Shown one piece after another: positions 12,012-24,272 of a stretch of 64,000 nt of DNA (the stretch's first letter is position 1; the number at the start of each line of letters is the position of its first letter). This stretch comes from Diploscapter coronatus. Its lineage: Eukaryota > Nematoda > Chromadorea > Rhabditida > Rhabditidae. The position numbers and the translations under genes were made by a program. The stretch lies in the NCBI GenBank assembly GCA_964036155.1, contig OZ038423.1, positions 45,027,249 to 45,091,248 on the forward strand, given 5' to 3'. A model generated the notes under the pieces. The model saw only the letters and a list, made by a program, of their open reading frames with translations. It was not told the DNA's origin and searched no databases.

Positions 12012-15000
12012 TTTGGGGTTATTTTGGACAAGTTGTAGACCGACTTTTGTCCAAATATGTCGATTTTAACCGTTTTAGAAAAGTTTGGGCGATTTTTGAA
12101 GATTTACAGACGATTTTAGACAACCTGATCAATATCTAGGAGAATCTCAGATGAAGAATATGACTCTGCCCTTTAAAGCGCAGGCGAAACAACTCCAGTG
12201 ACACCTGTCAAATACGTGTGTTTTCTCTCGAGTAGAAAAGCAGTCGGAAAAACTCACAATTCTAGTCTTTGATCAGCAAAGATTGGCTTTCGCCGGAAAT
12301 AAGTCCAAGTTTTGCGCCGGTTTTTGAAATTCCGTGAGAATGAAAGTCGTAGAGTTTGATCCGGGGAAGAATTCGGTGCCAAATTTGAAATATTTAGAAT
12401 TATTGTACCTTGAATACAGAAAATTTTAGCTAAGTGTCAAAAATCTCGAATTAGGCCAAGTGTCTGAGGTTGCATTATATCAAATCTGACTCTGCGCTCA
12501 CTTTCCCATCAACCCTTATTAGCGATTCTCGTGGTCATGATTACATTATTCAGTACATCCTTCACAAGTCCACCTATGATTAAGGATATCTCTTAAAATC
12601 CGACTCGGATATCAAAAGCCCAAGATTCCAAAAACTCAGAAGTGTTCGCAGGACTCATGTACTTCTAGTTAATTTACACTTCTATGGATCTATTGATTGG
12701 ATATATGAAGTCCTTCTTGAAGATGAGATGTACCAAATCCGAACTTCATATATCCGGCTTTAGGTAAGTAAAATCAATTTCCTGGCATGTGATAGAGTTA
12801 TGTTGTAAACAAGTTTTGCATACTTTTGCAAAAAGAAAAAGAAAAAACCAAAGATTGTAGATCTTCTCGAAAAAGTTCTTTGGCGCGATAATTTCCGGGG
12901 TGATCAAAGAAGCAGAAATGTAGGACTCATTGCGCTTTACAATAGTCACTATGTTTTATTGGGATGATTTTGCAATCCTGGAGCACAGAATAGTAAAAAC
13001 GATATTTTCCATAGTTAAGTAAAAATGGTCTTAACTTCGTCCTTCGACGACATCACTTTTTGAAAGGGTGACTTCTTTAAAGCATAAAGATTAAGCAGTA
13101 AAGCTGGAGTAAAAAGTGCTAGGGGTTTTCCCATACGCTGAATACGATTCTAGTATCAGATTTGAGGCTTGGGATATATAATAAGTAGGATTTTGGGGGG
13201 ACGAAACGAAAAAGTGTTCGCACAGGTCGATTGCAAATACAATTCCTACTCGTTACCCTGCGAGCAACGAGCTGATAATTAAATGAATTTTTGCAGAGTA
13301 CTAATACATGACTCGGAATTACGATTAAACTACGAGCGCAAGTAAATTAATTAGAGTATGGAGTTAGGGGGATGAGGTATATTTCTTGGCAATGAGAAAT
13401 GAAGAGAAAGATCTGAAGCATATATTTTCTGGTAGAGAGCAAGGGAGAGCTTCGAAATAAAAGAATGGGCTTATTACGCATTCCGGTAAAAGCTCGGACC
13501 AAAGCGAATTAAAAATTAAGAGGACTGGAAAAGTAGAAAAGAAAGGTCCAACAGGAACTCACGGATTTCATATTCCCTTTAAAACTTCTTAGCATATGAT
13601 AAATGATGGGTAGGAGAAACGGAAACTATACGACACTCCATATTTGAGCTCAACCAAATTAAAACCCTTCTTTGAAATCTCCAATCTTGAAAATGATCAT
13701 GCCTCTGACATTTGTAACGATTAATCCGGATTTAAGAAAAAGACGATAAGAATAAATCTACAAATACGTAGATCTCTAGATATAAAAATAACGTGTGAAG
13801 TTTAAAAGTAGTGAAATAATTTGAACAAATCTAAATATGGAGGTCACTAGGTTTCATGAAAATATTTAAATTAAAATAAATTTCAAATATTTAAAAATAT
13901 AATCTTTTTGCAAAAGAATGCCATTTTAACTCGTAAATTGACAATATCGAATTAGGCTTTTTCATAGAAAAATAGGCTCAGGTACACGTACTCCCCGAAT
14001 AAATACTTATTCAAAGGCCCCCTAATAAAATTTTCATATCCACTCCGGCGACGACAAATCTTTTCGCAAAATAGCGGGGAAATTCGGGTAAAAGCGCTCG
14101 ATTTCGGAATCAAGATTTACGATTTTTAGCTAACTATTTCATATGTTAAAGTCTAGCATTTTATAGAATTAGGTAAGTTCAAAAATCGGGGTTATTTATG
14201 GTTTTAATTTAAGATGATTTAAAGAAAAAGAGTTACTCGAGCATATAGAATTCAAGATTCTATGATATTATGAGGTAGGTTAAAGGATAAATATAGTTGA
14301 AAATTGGTGCATCTTAAGTTTAAAATGAGATATTAATTTTAAAAATAGGACAAAGTTATATATTTGAAATTTGGAAAGAGATAATAAAAATAGGTAAATT
14401 AATATGCTTTGAGTTTAGAACATAGGAAACAATTTTAGGGTCAATATTTCGAACTTTTAATGGTCGTAAACCGACACTTATTTTCTATTGGAAAGCGAAA
14501 AGTTATTGCCCCCAAGTTGGTGCATTATTTTGGACAAACGGGAGGCTCAAGTTACCTAACTCGAAATAGAGACGAAAGAACTTTGGGTAACTATTGCATG
14601 AAATGGTCGGTGATTAAAATATTGTGAAATAAGAATAATCAAAGGCAGGTCGAATAATTTCAGAAAGTTGAGTTTAGGTTTTATATAATTTGAAAAAACA
14701 TTTACATTTTTAATTTAGCGAGAGTATCACCCTAATAATAGAAAAAGAAAAACTTTTCAAATTAGTTGAAAGCTCAATAAGATTTAATACGGATGCCAAA
14801 AATGAATGTTTTATGTCCAAATTTGACTCAAAAGTCGGCTTTTGGATTTTTGGCTTCGTTTTTTTTTTCATTTTTCAGTAAAATCCTCAAGTCTTTTCGT
14901 CGTATATTGTCTAAGTTTTCACGGCCAATCTAACCAAAGGAAAACGCATATCCAAGGGATTTTTGATTTTCCTTGAAATATATACCAGACAGATTTTTGG

Positions 15001-17754
15001 ACTATCCTTAGACATTAGATGAGATAGATTTTTTTGTACTCTGAAAGACGCATGGCAACGACAAAACGAAGCGCATGAGGGATTTATTTCCAGATTTATT
15101 ACGAAAATATTGCCAATTGTTAGGACATATAATAATACTTTTGACAAATCCATAATTTTTGAATGACTGCATAATAGAGCTAAATAATAAACTCAAATAA
15201 TATATGTTATTCGAATAAAACAGTGAAAATGGTCATGAAAATCAATTAGACGAATAAAAAATAACGAAAAAATAATCTTTGACTGCCACGTAAAAGTTCA
15301 GTGCCTTACTGACTGAGCTAATAGTTATGAATGTTATGTCTCAAGGCTATTTGAATATCAATGAAGCTGCAGCACATTAGAAAATGATAACCTAGAGAAT
15401 TATAAACTGAGAACTATCATAAACAAATGAGATATTAAAAGGAAAAAAAGAAATAGCTTAGGAAATCGAGATAAAAATAATATCTGAAAAGTAATCTTAA
15501 TCCTTTAGGAAAAGCTCCTTTAAGAGATTTCGCGTTTGAGCGACTTTTTTCATCTTTTTCCGCTCTCCTAATTTGTAATACTATTTCTCTGACTTTCCAC
15601 TTATGTTATTCGTAAAGGAAACTCTTCTAAATGATGGACAGGTGTCGGAAGTGGAAAAAAAAACTTTGGAAAGGAGATTTGAGATAACCCCGCCACAATC
15701 TGCAAAAATCTCCATTCTTGCAAAAGTCATGCGCAATTTATAATATGCTGATAAGATTAACCACGTTTCATCATTCCCTGGTTTTTCTTATTCTACAGAA
15801 CACGAGGAAGATCAGGATAAGGTTGGTGAGATATGCTTTTGCTTTATCTCGACGATTTATGCAAAATAGTCAAGTTTCATTTGAATCTGATTAGAATAAT
15901 AATTAAAGTAGACTTGATGAAAGCAATTGAATCTAACAGAACCTTCCTACCCACATAATATTTTCAGAAAAAGTACAATATAAGCCGTAAATGATTTATG
16001 TCGCTTGAAAAATAAAAAATTTTATCAATGAAAATGCGAAAAGTGAGGAAAGTCAAAATAATTATGCAAGCGTATGGGACTTCGCTAAACAGGTGCATTT
16101 TGAGACTTGGTTTTCAGAAATTCTGGTTAATTTTTGTTCTTTTCTAAGAATTTTAACAAACCTCTGGTTTTCCCAAAGAAATTTGGCGTTCACTTGGGGT
16201 CCAGAGAACATTTGATAAAGAGCAGGCTTGTAAGAAATAATTTAATAATTAAGGATGCTTGAGAAAAACAGACTAAAGTATTCCTGAGAACTAAGCAAAT
16301 TGGTTGGTATCTGTAAATCCGAACGCACGTGGCAAATATAATGTAGCTAGGAATGAGTAAATGAAAATTGAGACTTTACTTTTAGGGGTGGGTTATCTAA
16401 GATATTCAAGACTGGCCGGAAGACATCTAATTGATAGAGGACACGAGCGATGAAGTATGACTTTCATTATGCAAAAAAATGAAGTATTCCATGAAATTAG
16501 TGACACGGAAAGTATGCTTCAGAAATTATTACCATATGACATTGCTGTGATAAAATAATTTAATTTTTTAATATTTCATGACTCATAGATAAGTCTCAAA
16601 AGTTATAATGGAAAAGCTATCATTTATAAGGTAAAATGTATCGGAAAATAAGAAAAGATACTTTATAAAAGTTGTTAAATAATGAAAGTAAAAATTCGTT
16701 TAAAAATGCTTAACTCGACCTACCATTTTCGCAAAGAAAGCTTCATAGTCATCCATGTTCTACGTTTTATGCGTTCCAGTAACCCTGCAAAAGGCCAACA
16801 TTAAAACAATTTTAGGTCAATTTTAAGTCCGAATAATTGTCCCTGAAAGGGTATTTTGAAGCCCATAATGTGCGTTCAGACAATTAAAACTTAAACATAT
16901 AAAATTCCGCCTAAAGTTTGAAACTTCCACAATATTCTAAGCTAGTTTGAAATTTTCAAAACTCCTCCCACAGTCAACTTCCTTATCCCTATACAGTGTT
17001 GAGAGATGGGACCAGAAAACAGATGGGATAATCAGAAGAGATATCGAAAGATTGGGATTTGTTATGCTGGAGCTTATCCGGTTTTTTAGCCTTTTTTACC
17101 CCCAACCGGACGTCCGGATCTGAAGATTTAGGCAGAAAAAAACGCGAAAAGTTTCCAAGTATCACAAGATCTTCTCTAGTTCTGAGAGAAATTAAAGTGT
17201 GTCCAAAATTCACTAAAAGATTTTAGAAATTAGAGATAAAAGTATAAAAGCTTATTATCGAGCTCAAGACGTAGAACCTTTACTATGGAAAATTAGTCTT
17301 TTAAGCTAATTTTCTTCAATATTCCACCTTGCCTCTAAAATATTTTTGGTTCAACATGTAGCCTAATAGTCGCTGATAATTTGTCTCCAAGTGTGATTGT
17401 TCAAAATCATGTCATTTTAGAATATTTAGTTGTTCATCACTTTCAATGACGATATCATTTATTTTCGTGACGAACTTTTTTCGTATTTTTATTTAAAAAT
17501 TCGGACCTCAAATTCTCTAGAAAAATATTGCAGGAGTAGATTCGATAATATATTTCACTGTTATATTTATTTGCCAATATAAGTCAGTGTGTCATGGATA
17601 GAGATCGATTCTATCTCGATGGCTATTTCGACTCTTCTTTCTGTTCCTGTTTATGCGTTCTCTTAACATACGCGGATTCATTTTATTATTAGCTATTTTT
17701 GTTTACTATTATTTTAATTCAGTTTTTTAATTTTTATTTTTCTGAGTTTTTGAA
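12012..17754. other. Long gene-poor region
   Basis: About 5.7 kb of AT-rich sequence without a gene that I can support. It contains a tRNA-like fragment at 15279-15329 and a two-stem hairpin at 16162-16206, both listed as findings. The last part is presumably the promoter of the AT-hook gene. Confidence 0.5.
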
Positions 17755-19341
17755 ATGGACTCCCCTCCAATGCGACCATCCCCGAACATAGTGTTTCGCT
17801 CCAAAAGAATCCCCGAAGATCACCCGATGCTGCAGTCCTCTGGCGATTCTACTCCGGTAGTGTTTATAATTTAATTATTCTATTCCTTTTTTATTTATTT
17901 TTACATTTATTTTTGTTTCAGGAAGCCTCAACTTCAAATCTTCCGAGACAGCGTCGTATGCGCTGGGAGGAGCATATTCGGAAGGTATGTAATTATTTTT
18001 ATTTAATATAATGTTTGAAGTAATTTCAAATCACATCTTCCAGCTGCAAGACGGCCAAGTAATTTATCACGACGGAACAACCGGCGAACCAACTCGCTTC
18101 GTCAACATCCCAGTCGTCAGACCACCGGTGTACAGGATTTCCAAGCCCAGGAAGCCGGACGTGTGTTTTATATCATACTTTATTTTATGCCTAATATCTT
18201 CTAAATATTTTACCTTTTATTTATATTTATATTTATAATATGATATATGATATATGATATAATGTTCTCGTTTTGTAATCTTCCTTAAGAGTAAGCAATA
18301 TTTTTCTCGGCACATTCGGAATGTTGAATTTTCAAGCAATTTACCAATTTCTTTAGAAACTGATTTTGAAAGATAAAGATAAAAGTATAAAGTAAATATT
18401 TCAGGCCCCCTGCGAAAAGTGCAAGTGCTGTAAGCACTACCGCAAACTGCTGTCGACGATGAACATGACTGTGGTGGAGCCTGAGGATGAATTGCAGGGA
18501 GAGGTGGATATCGAACAGGTCGAGGAGGCTGTGATCCTGGAAGATTCCGATCAGGCACCAGAATTGGACCCGCAAAGAGGAAGCAGAATGGGACAGGTAA
18601 ATTTCTAGGATAGCATTTTCCATTTTAATATGAAAGTTCTCTAATGTAAATAGAACATGGTATATATTGGAAATGTTTCAATAGAAGATTCCTTAGAATT
18701 TTAAATTAAACGAATATATTTTGTTATCTTCAGTTTGATGAATAGAATCTTTTATTTCCTTTAATTTCGTAAAAATACAAAATTTCAGCCCCGAAAACCC
18801 CCGATGAAAATCAAGAAATCGAGCCAGATCCTGTTGAACATCGATAATCAGTTGCTGAAAGGTACACTGACTTTAAGAAGCGCGTGCGTGACTTCAAATC
18901 ATATATAATTTGCAATCTTCAGACGCTTACCATTCCGTTTCCACTGTATCTGTTCTCTCTCCCAATTCTTGCCTATCGAATGATAGATATCTCAGAAGAA
19001 GTAAGGGTATTATTACTAATTTATATAATTTTATCAAGTTTTCTATGAATCAATTTTCAGATCCATCAGATTCCGGGCAATCGATCGAAGAAATTCCGGT
19101 CGAGTTATTGGAGATTCAGAGAGTGAGCAGTAAGAATAGCCCTGGTGGGAGAAATATTTCATTTTTTCATTATCAAAGTTTTTTTCCAGAAAAGCGCGGA
19201 CCCGGCCGTCCCAGGAAGCGTCCAATTTCGAACTCGGAAGATTTCAGCAATATGATCGAAATTGACGATGAACCCGCGTTGAAAAGGATGACCAGAACAA
19301 CGAAAATCGACAATGACGATATTTCGATGAAGGGCGGATAA
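17755..19341 (+). CDS. AT-hook nuclear protein, otherwise unrecognised
   Basis: Eight exons (17755-17856, 17922-17984, 18044-18160, 18405-18596, 18789-18861, 18923-19000, 19061-19129, 19190-19341) join in phase to 281 residues. The clearest feature is a C-terminal AT-hook, KKRGPGRPRKRP, which binds the minor groove of AT-rich DNA. Other features are a Cys cluster (PCEKCKCCKHYRKLL, about residues 96-110) that could bind zinc, an acidic stretch rich in Glu/Asp (EPEDELQGEVDIEQVEEAV), and a basic patch (PRKPPMKIKKSS). Together these suggest a chromatin-associated protein; the biological role is unknown. The 5' leader has an acceptor (TTCAG) about 30 bases before the ATG. A possible AATAAA is at 19380-19385. 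The next gene starts 248 bp downstream on the same strand. Confidence 0.8.
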
Positions 19342-19589
19342 TATCTGTTTATTAATATCATTTGCTTGTTAATTTTTGAAATAAACTTTTGTATATATAA
19401 AAATGAATTTGATTTTTGAAGCTCCCATTTCTTATTTCTTCGTTATTGTGTTGATCTGAAAGATTTGAGAGCTCAAAGTGATTTATCATATCGCAAGTGT
19501 AATCCGGAAAGAAGTGTGGTTGAAAATCAGTTTTGCTAGAGAAATTTCGCCAAGTTTCATATTTGTTTTTGAAAATAACCAGACTTCAG

Positions 19590-20356
19590 ATGTGTCGAAA
19601 TTCTTATTATTTTTTAATTTTCCTGATAGCTGCCGTATTTTCTCAAGAGGACGTGCTTTGTCCTGAGCATGAAGTATTCAAACGATGCATGAAAGAGTGC
19701 CAAGAGCCTCACTGTTATGAAGATCGATTTTTGGAGGTCGCATTTTCCAAAAGTAAGTTATGCTAATTTTTTAGGAATGTGACGAGGAATGTAGCGGAAA
19801 GTGCACCTGCGAAAATGGGTATTTCCGTTCGAGAGTCGATGGAAGATGTCATCAATATGAGGAATGTCCGAAGCCAAGTGAGTGTGTATGTGCCATAAAT
19901 TACAATCTTTAAATCAGCATACGGCTAATTGTTCATTCGATTTTAAAGTTAACTGGCAGCTAATTCAATTTTTATCGAAAATCCTATCCGTACCTTCCAT
20001 AATTTTTGGATATGTCATACAGATTGATCTTCGCTACAGTTTAGTATCATATTCGTTTGATAAGCTCAAAAATATAAATGCTATATGTATCATAGAATCA
20101 TGAAACTTTGATTTAGTGTTGATTTCTTTCAGTTTTGATGACATATAAAAATATGCTAATTTTGTAAGATAGATTTATTTCAGGATGTGGAGAAAATGAA
20201 GAATTCGTAGAGTGCGGAACATTGTGTGAGCCAGAGTGCGGTGCACCGTTCCCAAGGAATTGTGATAGCATCGAGTGCCTCCCGAACGTGTGCCAGTGCA
20301 AGTCCGGATATAAACGCGGCTTTAATGGATGCCAATTGCCCGATGCTAAGTGCTAA
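19590..20356 (+). CDS. Secreted two-domain TIL protease inhibitor-like protein
   Basis: Exons 19590-19736, 19775-19877 and 20184-20356 encode 140 residues. A signal peptide (YYFLIFLIAAVFS) is followed by two trypsin-inhibitor-like domains, each with the full ten cysteines: the first begins CPEHEVFKRC and ends RCHQYEEC, the second begins CGENEEFVEC and ends NGCQLPDAKC. TIL domains typically inhibit serine proteases through a loop between Cys5 and Cys6. The first intron is only 38 bp. The ATG directly follows an AG acceptor (TTCAG at 19585-19589), a pattern expected for trans-splicing, so the gene may be the downstream member of an operon with the AT-hook gene. Confidence 0.92.
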
Positions 20357-20870
20357 GTTGTTATGCAATATTATTTAACCCCTAAAATAGCTAATTTTAT
20401 GAAAGGCTATTAATAAACTTAGTATTACAAACTTTGCTAAAATATTTCGTGAGTTTCTAAATGCACCAATTTCATAGACTTATGTCGTATTAATTTTATC
20501 AACTACTTTAATGATTACATTTAACTATCTTTTGTTATCGCGATATTAAAAATATTAATGAACCTCTTAAAGATAGTTTAAAGTTATTTGGATTTTTAAA
20601 AATAAATTTTCTGAAATCAAGTTTAGGTTGGGTTGTTTTGATATAATTTGCTTACTCATGCAGGAGTTTCATCATAGAAACATAGACATCAAATTTCAAT
20701 GACGAAATACGAATTAATTTGTAAATCTCAGTTTATTATCATCATTTTATATTGTCGTTAATTAATATTGATATATGACAAGCAATTATAAGTTATTCGA
20801 GTATGTGCAATGTAAATATGCCTAGATATGAAGTTAGAAGAAAGTTAAACGAATCAGGGTTAAATGGCGA

Positions 20871-23364
20871 TTAAAATCCGAGCAAAAAACTGTGCTTTGA
20901 TATGAATTTCGCAATGATTATGGTTACAAATAGCGAAAGCAGGCTTGATTTTATCGACACCGCATTGGGCTCTGAAATAAATTTGTTTCGAATTGGATTT
21001 CGCTACAATCATATTATTTCTTCCATTTTATGGGCGAAAGCGCAAAGAATTTTGCAATTCTACAGTCAGACATGACATTTTTTCTCACCGATGAGACATT
21101 TTCTAATAAAATAACCTAAGTTGGAGAGTTACCCTGGATACCCGCGTAATTCAACTAAAGACTCAATAGAGTCTAAGAAAACTTTCATACTTAAAACATC
21201 ACATGATATTTTGCAAAATACTGAAACGCTTATGTTTTCGTGCGAAATTGCAGCCTACGCTTAAAATGCAGTAGTGAAATGGAAATATGCAATAAAATAC
21301 ATATTATTAATTTATATACTATTCAATGTTTAAATACACTTACTTCCACAAATAGTCGGGCTATTGTTGACATTATTGACTACAAGTCCGAACTTCCCAA
21401 ACAAATTGCAAAGGCTCGAAGTTTGTAGAGCAGGATTGTTCACCATCATAAGAGATGTATTCGTATAAGTCACCCTGAGTTTAAAATACTCTCCGTTGTC
21501 CTCGAAAAGACTTGCAGAGGGAGGAAGAAGGGGTATCCGCGAGATTAGCCACTGTGCTCTGCGTCTTGCACCGTGCATTCCATATTGTGCCTTTCGCGGA
21601 TACGCGCCCCTTCCCTCTCAAGCAAAAGTCACTTTCGAAGACAATGAAGGGCAGACTGATTTGTAGAATGCACTGGTTTTACCTGGTGAGTTTTGGAAAC
21701 TCGATCGTGTTTAGATTGCCATTTTTGTCGAACAAAACAGCGGGGTCTTCCCCTGAAGCTGTTTTCAACAATCATACTGTATTTAAATCAGAAAAGAATT
21801 AGAACGTGCCAATTTTATTTAAAAAAAAAAAACCTATTTGAATAGTTCATTACTTCGTCACCCATAGTTAATGGTTTAAGGCAAGATTGAAGAAAACCTT
21901 TTCCATACTATTTCGTAAGTTACGAAGTAACAAACTATCCAGATCGCTTTATAAACTAATATATATTTTTAACATTCTATTGAAATACTTACAAGTAGGA
22001 GTAATAATATCGGAGACTAATATTCTTTCAAGTGCAGGGAAAGATATCTTCGAAGTGTTAGTACTTCGAATATACAAGTGACCATAAATGGTGGTGATAT
22101 ATTGCAGCTTCCCGTCGGTGTTGTTGTTAGTCATGTCCAAGTATAGGGTGTTAGTGATGATTTCGCAATTATCTTTAAAATGAAGGTCTTAACTCCAACG
22201 CAGTAATTTCACTCGATATATTTTAATCGGTATGAAATATTCAATTAAATGCGTATAAAACAAACGAGAAATCTTCGCGCAAGTATAATCTATTTATAGT
22301 ATTAGAAGGATGGGCTTATATTTTTATATTTACAGGTACTACTATTTATGGTGTTAATTGATATTTTTATTCACCTGGCAATCCCCCGTTCTCCTGCCCT
22401 TGAATCGACTGGCACGTGGTCACTTGCCCGCCGATTCGGCCGGCGCACTGCGAGGTCGAATTGATGCCTCCATTGGTCGGATTCAGAATCGAACCCCATC
22501 TTTGGACCTCGTCCGGCAGCAAACAGAGCCGCGAATTGTTCAAAGCCAGTATTTGACCTGTCCGAAAAACCGGCATCAAAAACCACTTTAAGTCGTTGTT
22601 TTGAGTGACGGTAATTCCAGCTAAAATTCTATTCACATTTAAAAGGTTAGTAGTTACATGGCATAATTCCGACTAAATATACACATGTATATATGTTTAT
22701 ATAAAAATTAGTGATATAATTTGATCATATCAATTTATATCAAATTGAATTGAATGACAATGATTCTAGATCAATTATAAATTTTGTCCAATATATCGAA
22801 ATATTACGTGAGGTTTACAATATTTTACAATATTTATATAATAGTCACATTATCGTTTATATTGTATATCTCATTAAAACGTACGTCCTGAGTTGCAGTT
22901 AACGGTTTGAAGTCTTGGAAAGAAGTCCAAATATTGATAATTCGAGTTTTTAATGGATAAGCATCCAACGATAGTGGAGACATACGCGAATTTGCGGTAT
23001 AACGTCTGAAATTACGACTACTTACAATACAATATATAAATTATGCTAAGGCAATTACATTGACATCCTGATTAGTCAAGTCGATATTTCCAGTGATAGA
23101 TGTACAATTGTCTTGTAGAGCCTGTATGGTGCCGTTATAGTTGCAATTTATATAAACGACACTTTCTGAATTTATATCCTAATAAATATATTTATAATTT
23201 ATAATAATCTATTATCATATATGCATGCACACTATTTTCACTCTAATTATTTTCCATCTCAGTTTTCACCTTTCTCCTATTTCGAGGTTATTATTTCCAG
23301 AAAATACTAAGAGGATCTAGATTTTACCTGATTTCCCAAAGAATATGAGTAGTAGGAATAACAT
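20871..23364 (-). CDS. Receptor L-domain protein (insulin/EGF receptor-like, irld-type)
   Basis: Minus-strand exons 23364-23328, 23165-23059, 23005-22885, 22620-22375, 22172-21993, 21752-21683, 21474-21344 and 20971-20871 join in phase to 330 residues. It starts with a signal peptide (MLLFLLLIFFGKS). Receptor L-domain 1 runs through CTSITGNIDL, FAYVSTIVGCLSIKNS, YLDFFPRLQTVNC and ITVTQNNDL. Domain 2 runs through CEIITNTLYLDM, LQYITTIYGHLYIRST, FPALERI, NTIEFPKLTRV and LMMVNNPAL. A hydrophobic C-terminus (SSLLSLFVTIIIAKFI) suggests a membrane or GPI anchor. There is no kinase domain, as in the expanded nematode irld family, whose members are thought to modulate insulin-like or EGF signalling. 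Many Asn-x-Ser/Thr glycosylation sites. A TTTATT (AATAAA on minus) lies at 20732-20737. Confidence 0.88.
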
Positions 23365-24272
23365 TCTGTTGAAAATTGGAACTAGGAATGAAAATACGAA
23401 TTCTAAAGCATGAGAAAGGAAATCTGAAGTCTGATGAAAATGAAATGCTGGACAAATGAGTTAAGTCGGAGTTTTCGAGCAAACCAAGGGTGAGGGGCGT
23501 GGTTTAGGGAGTCAGATTAACCGTAAGAAGAAATCTAAGTATAATGAAGTAGAATATGATAAATCACCCGGGTAACTGAAATTTGATAAATGTTGATAGA
23601 GTCTGAAAATCAGATCAGAAATTAGCTTCTTTAAACCTGGAGAATAATCCTAGACTTTCCATCAATTATCGTGTATCATGTGTCATGTGATTACTTGCAG
23701 AGCTAATTAAATAATTACTTTAAAAATTAAAAAGGAATATACGCAATGTCTAATAATAGTTTATTGGATTTAAGTAATAATTCATATTTACATGAGTAAT
23801 ATTTCCAAGCTTTTTTTTACAACTGTGTTGACTATATTTCAATGAAGTCAAAAATACCCATTCAGTGGTGGCAAAAGAGTTAATGAGTCAAGTTAGAATC
23901 ACTAGACTATGAATACATTTTTATATTTAGAAAGGAAGGAATGTAAATTAAAGTCATTGCTATTCTCAAATATTTAGACTAGAGTGAAAATCTGAGTCTT
24001 GTCAAAATGCTTAACCAAGAATAATATCAAGCTTTTGCATCAAGTAGCGAAAAAATGAAATTTCTTGAATGTAAGATTTAGAAGCTGATATTGAATGAGA
24101 CCATTAATTTATTTAAATAATAAGTTAGTATTAATTGAAAAGTTCGTCTCTATTAAGATAGGATAGCTGTTCATCCCTTCCTGAGTATTGTAAATATTCT
24201 TCAATAGTAGAAAACTTCTTCTCAATTTGTACAAATCCTGATATCATCGCTGATGGCCTCATTCTTATCACA
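23365..24272. other. Intergenic between two minus-strand genes
   Basis: AT-rich; presumably the 3' UTR of the RING gene and promoter of the L-domain gene. No other feature supported. Confidence 0.5.

Noticed and set aside
15279..15329. Functional tRNA gene
   Set aside because: No T-arm, no box B and no acceptor-stem complementarity.
16172..16206. SL1 RNA gene
   Set aside because: Only a short internal stretch looks similar; no leader sequence, donor or Sm site is present in the expected order.
18217..18262. TATTTATAT / ATATATG repeats as a functional element
   Set aside because: Short low-complexity AT sequence inside an intron; nothing indicates function.
22367..22636. Alternative frame of the L-domain exon (FDAGFSDRSNTGFEQF)
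   Set aside because: It looks protein-like but does not fit the splice phase or the L-domain pattern; the chosen frame continues domain 1 and joins domain 2.
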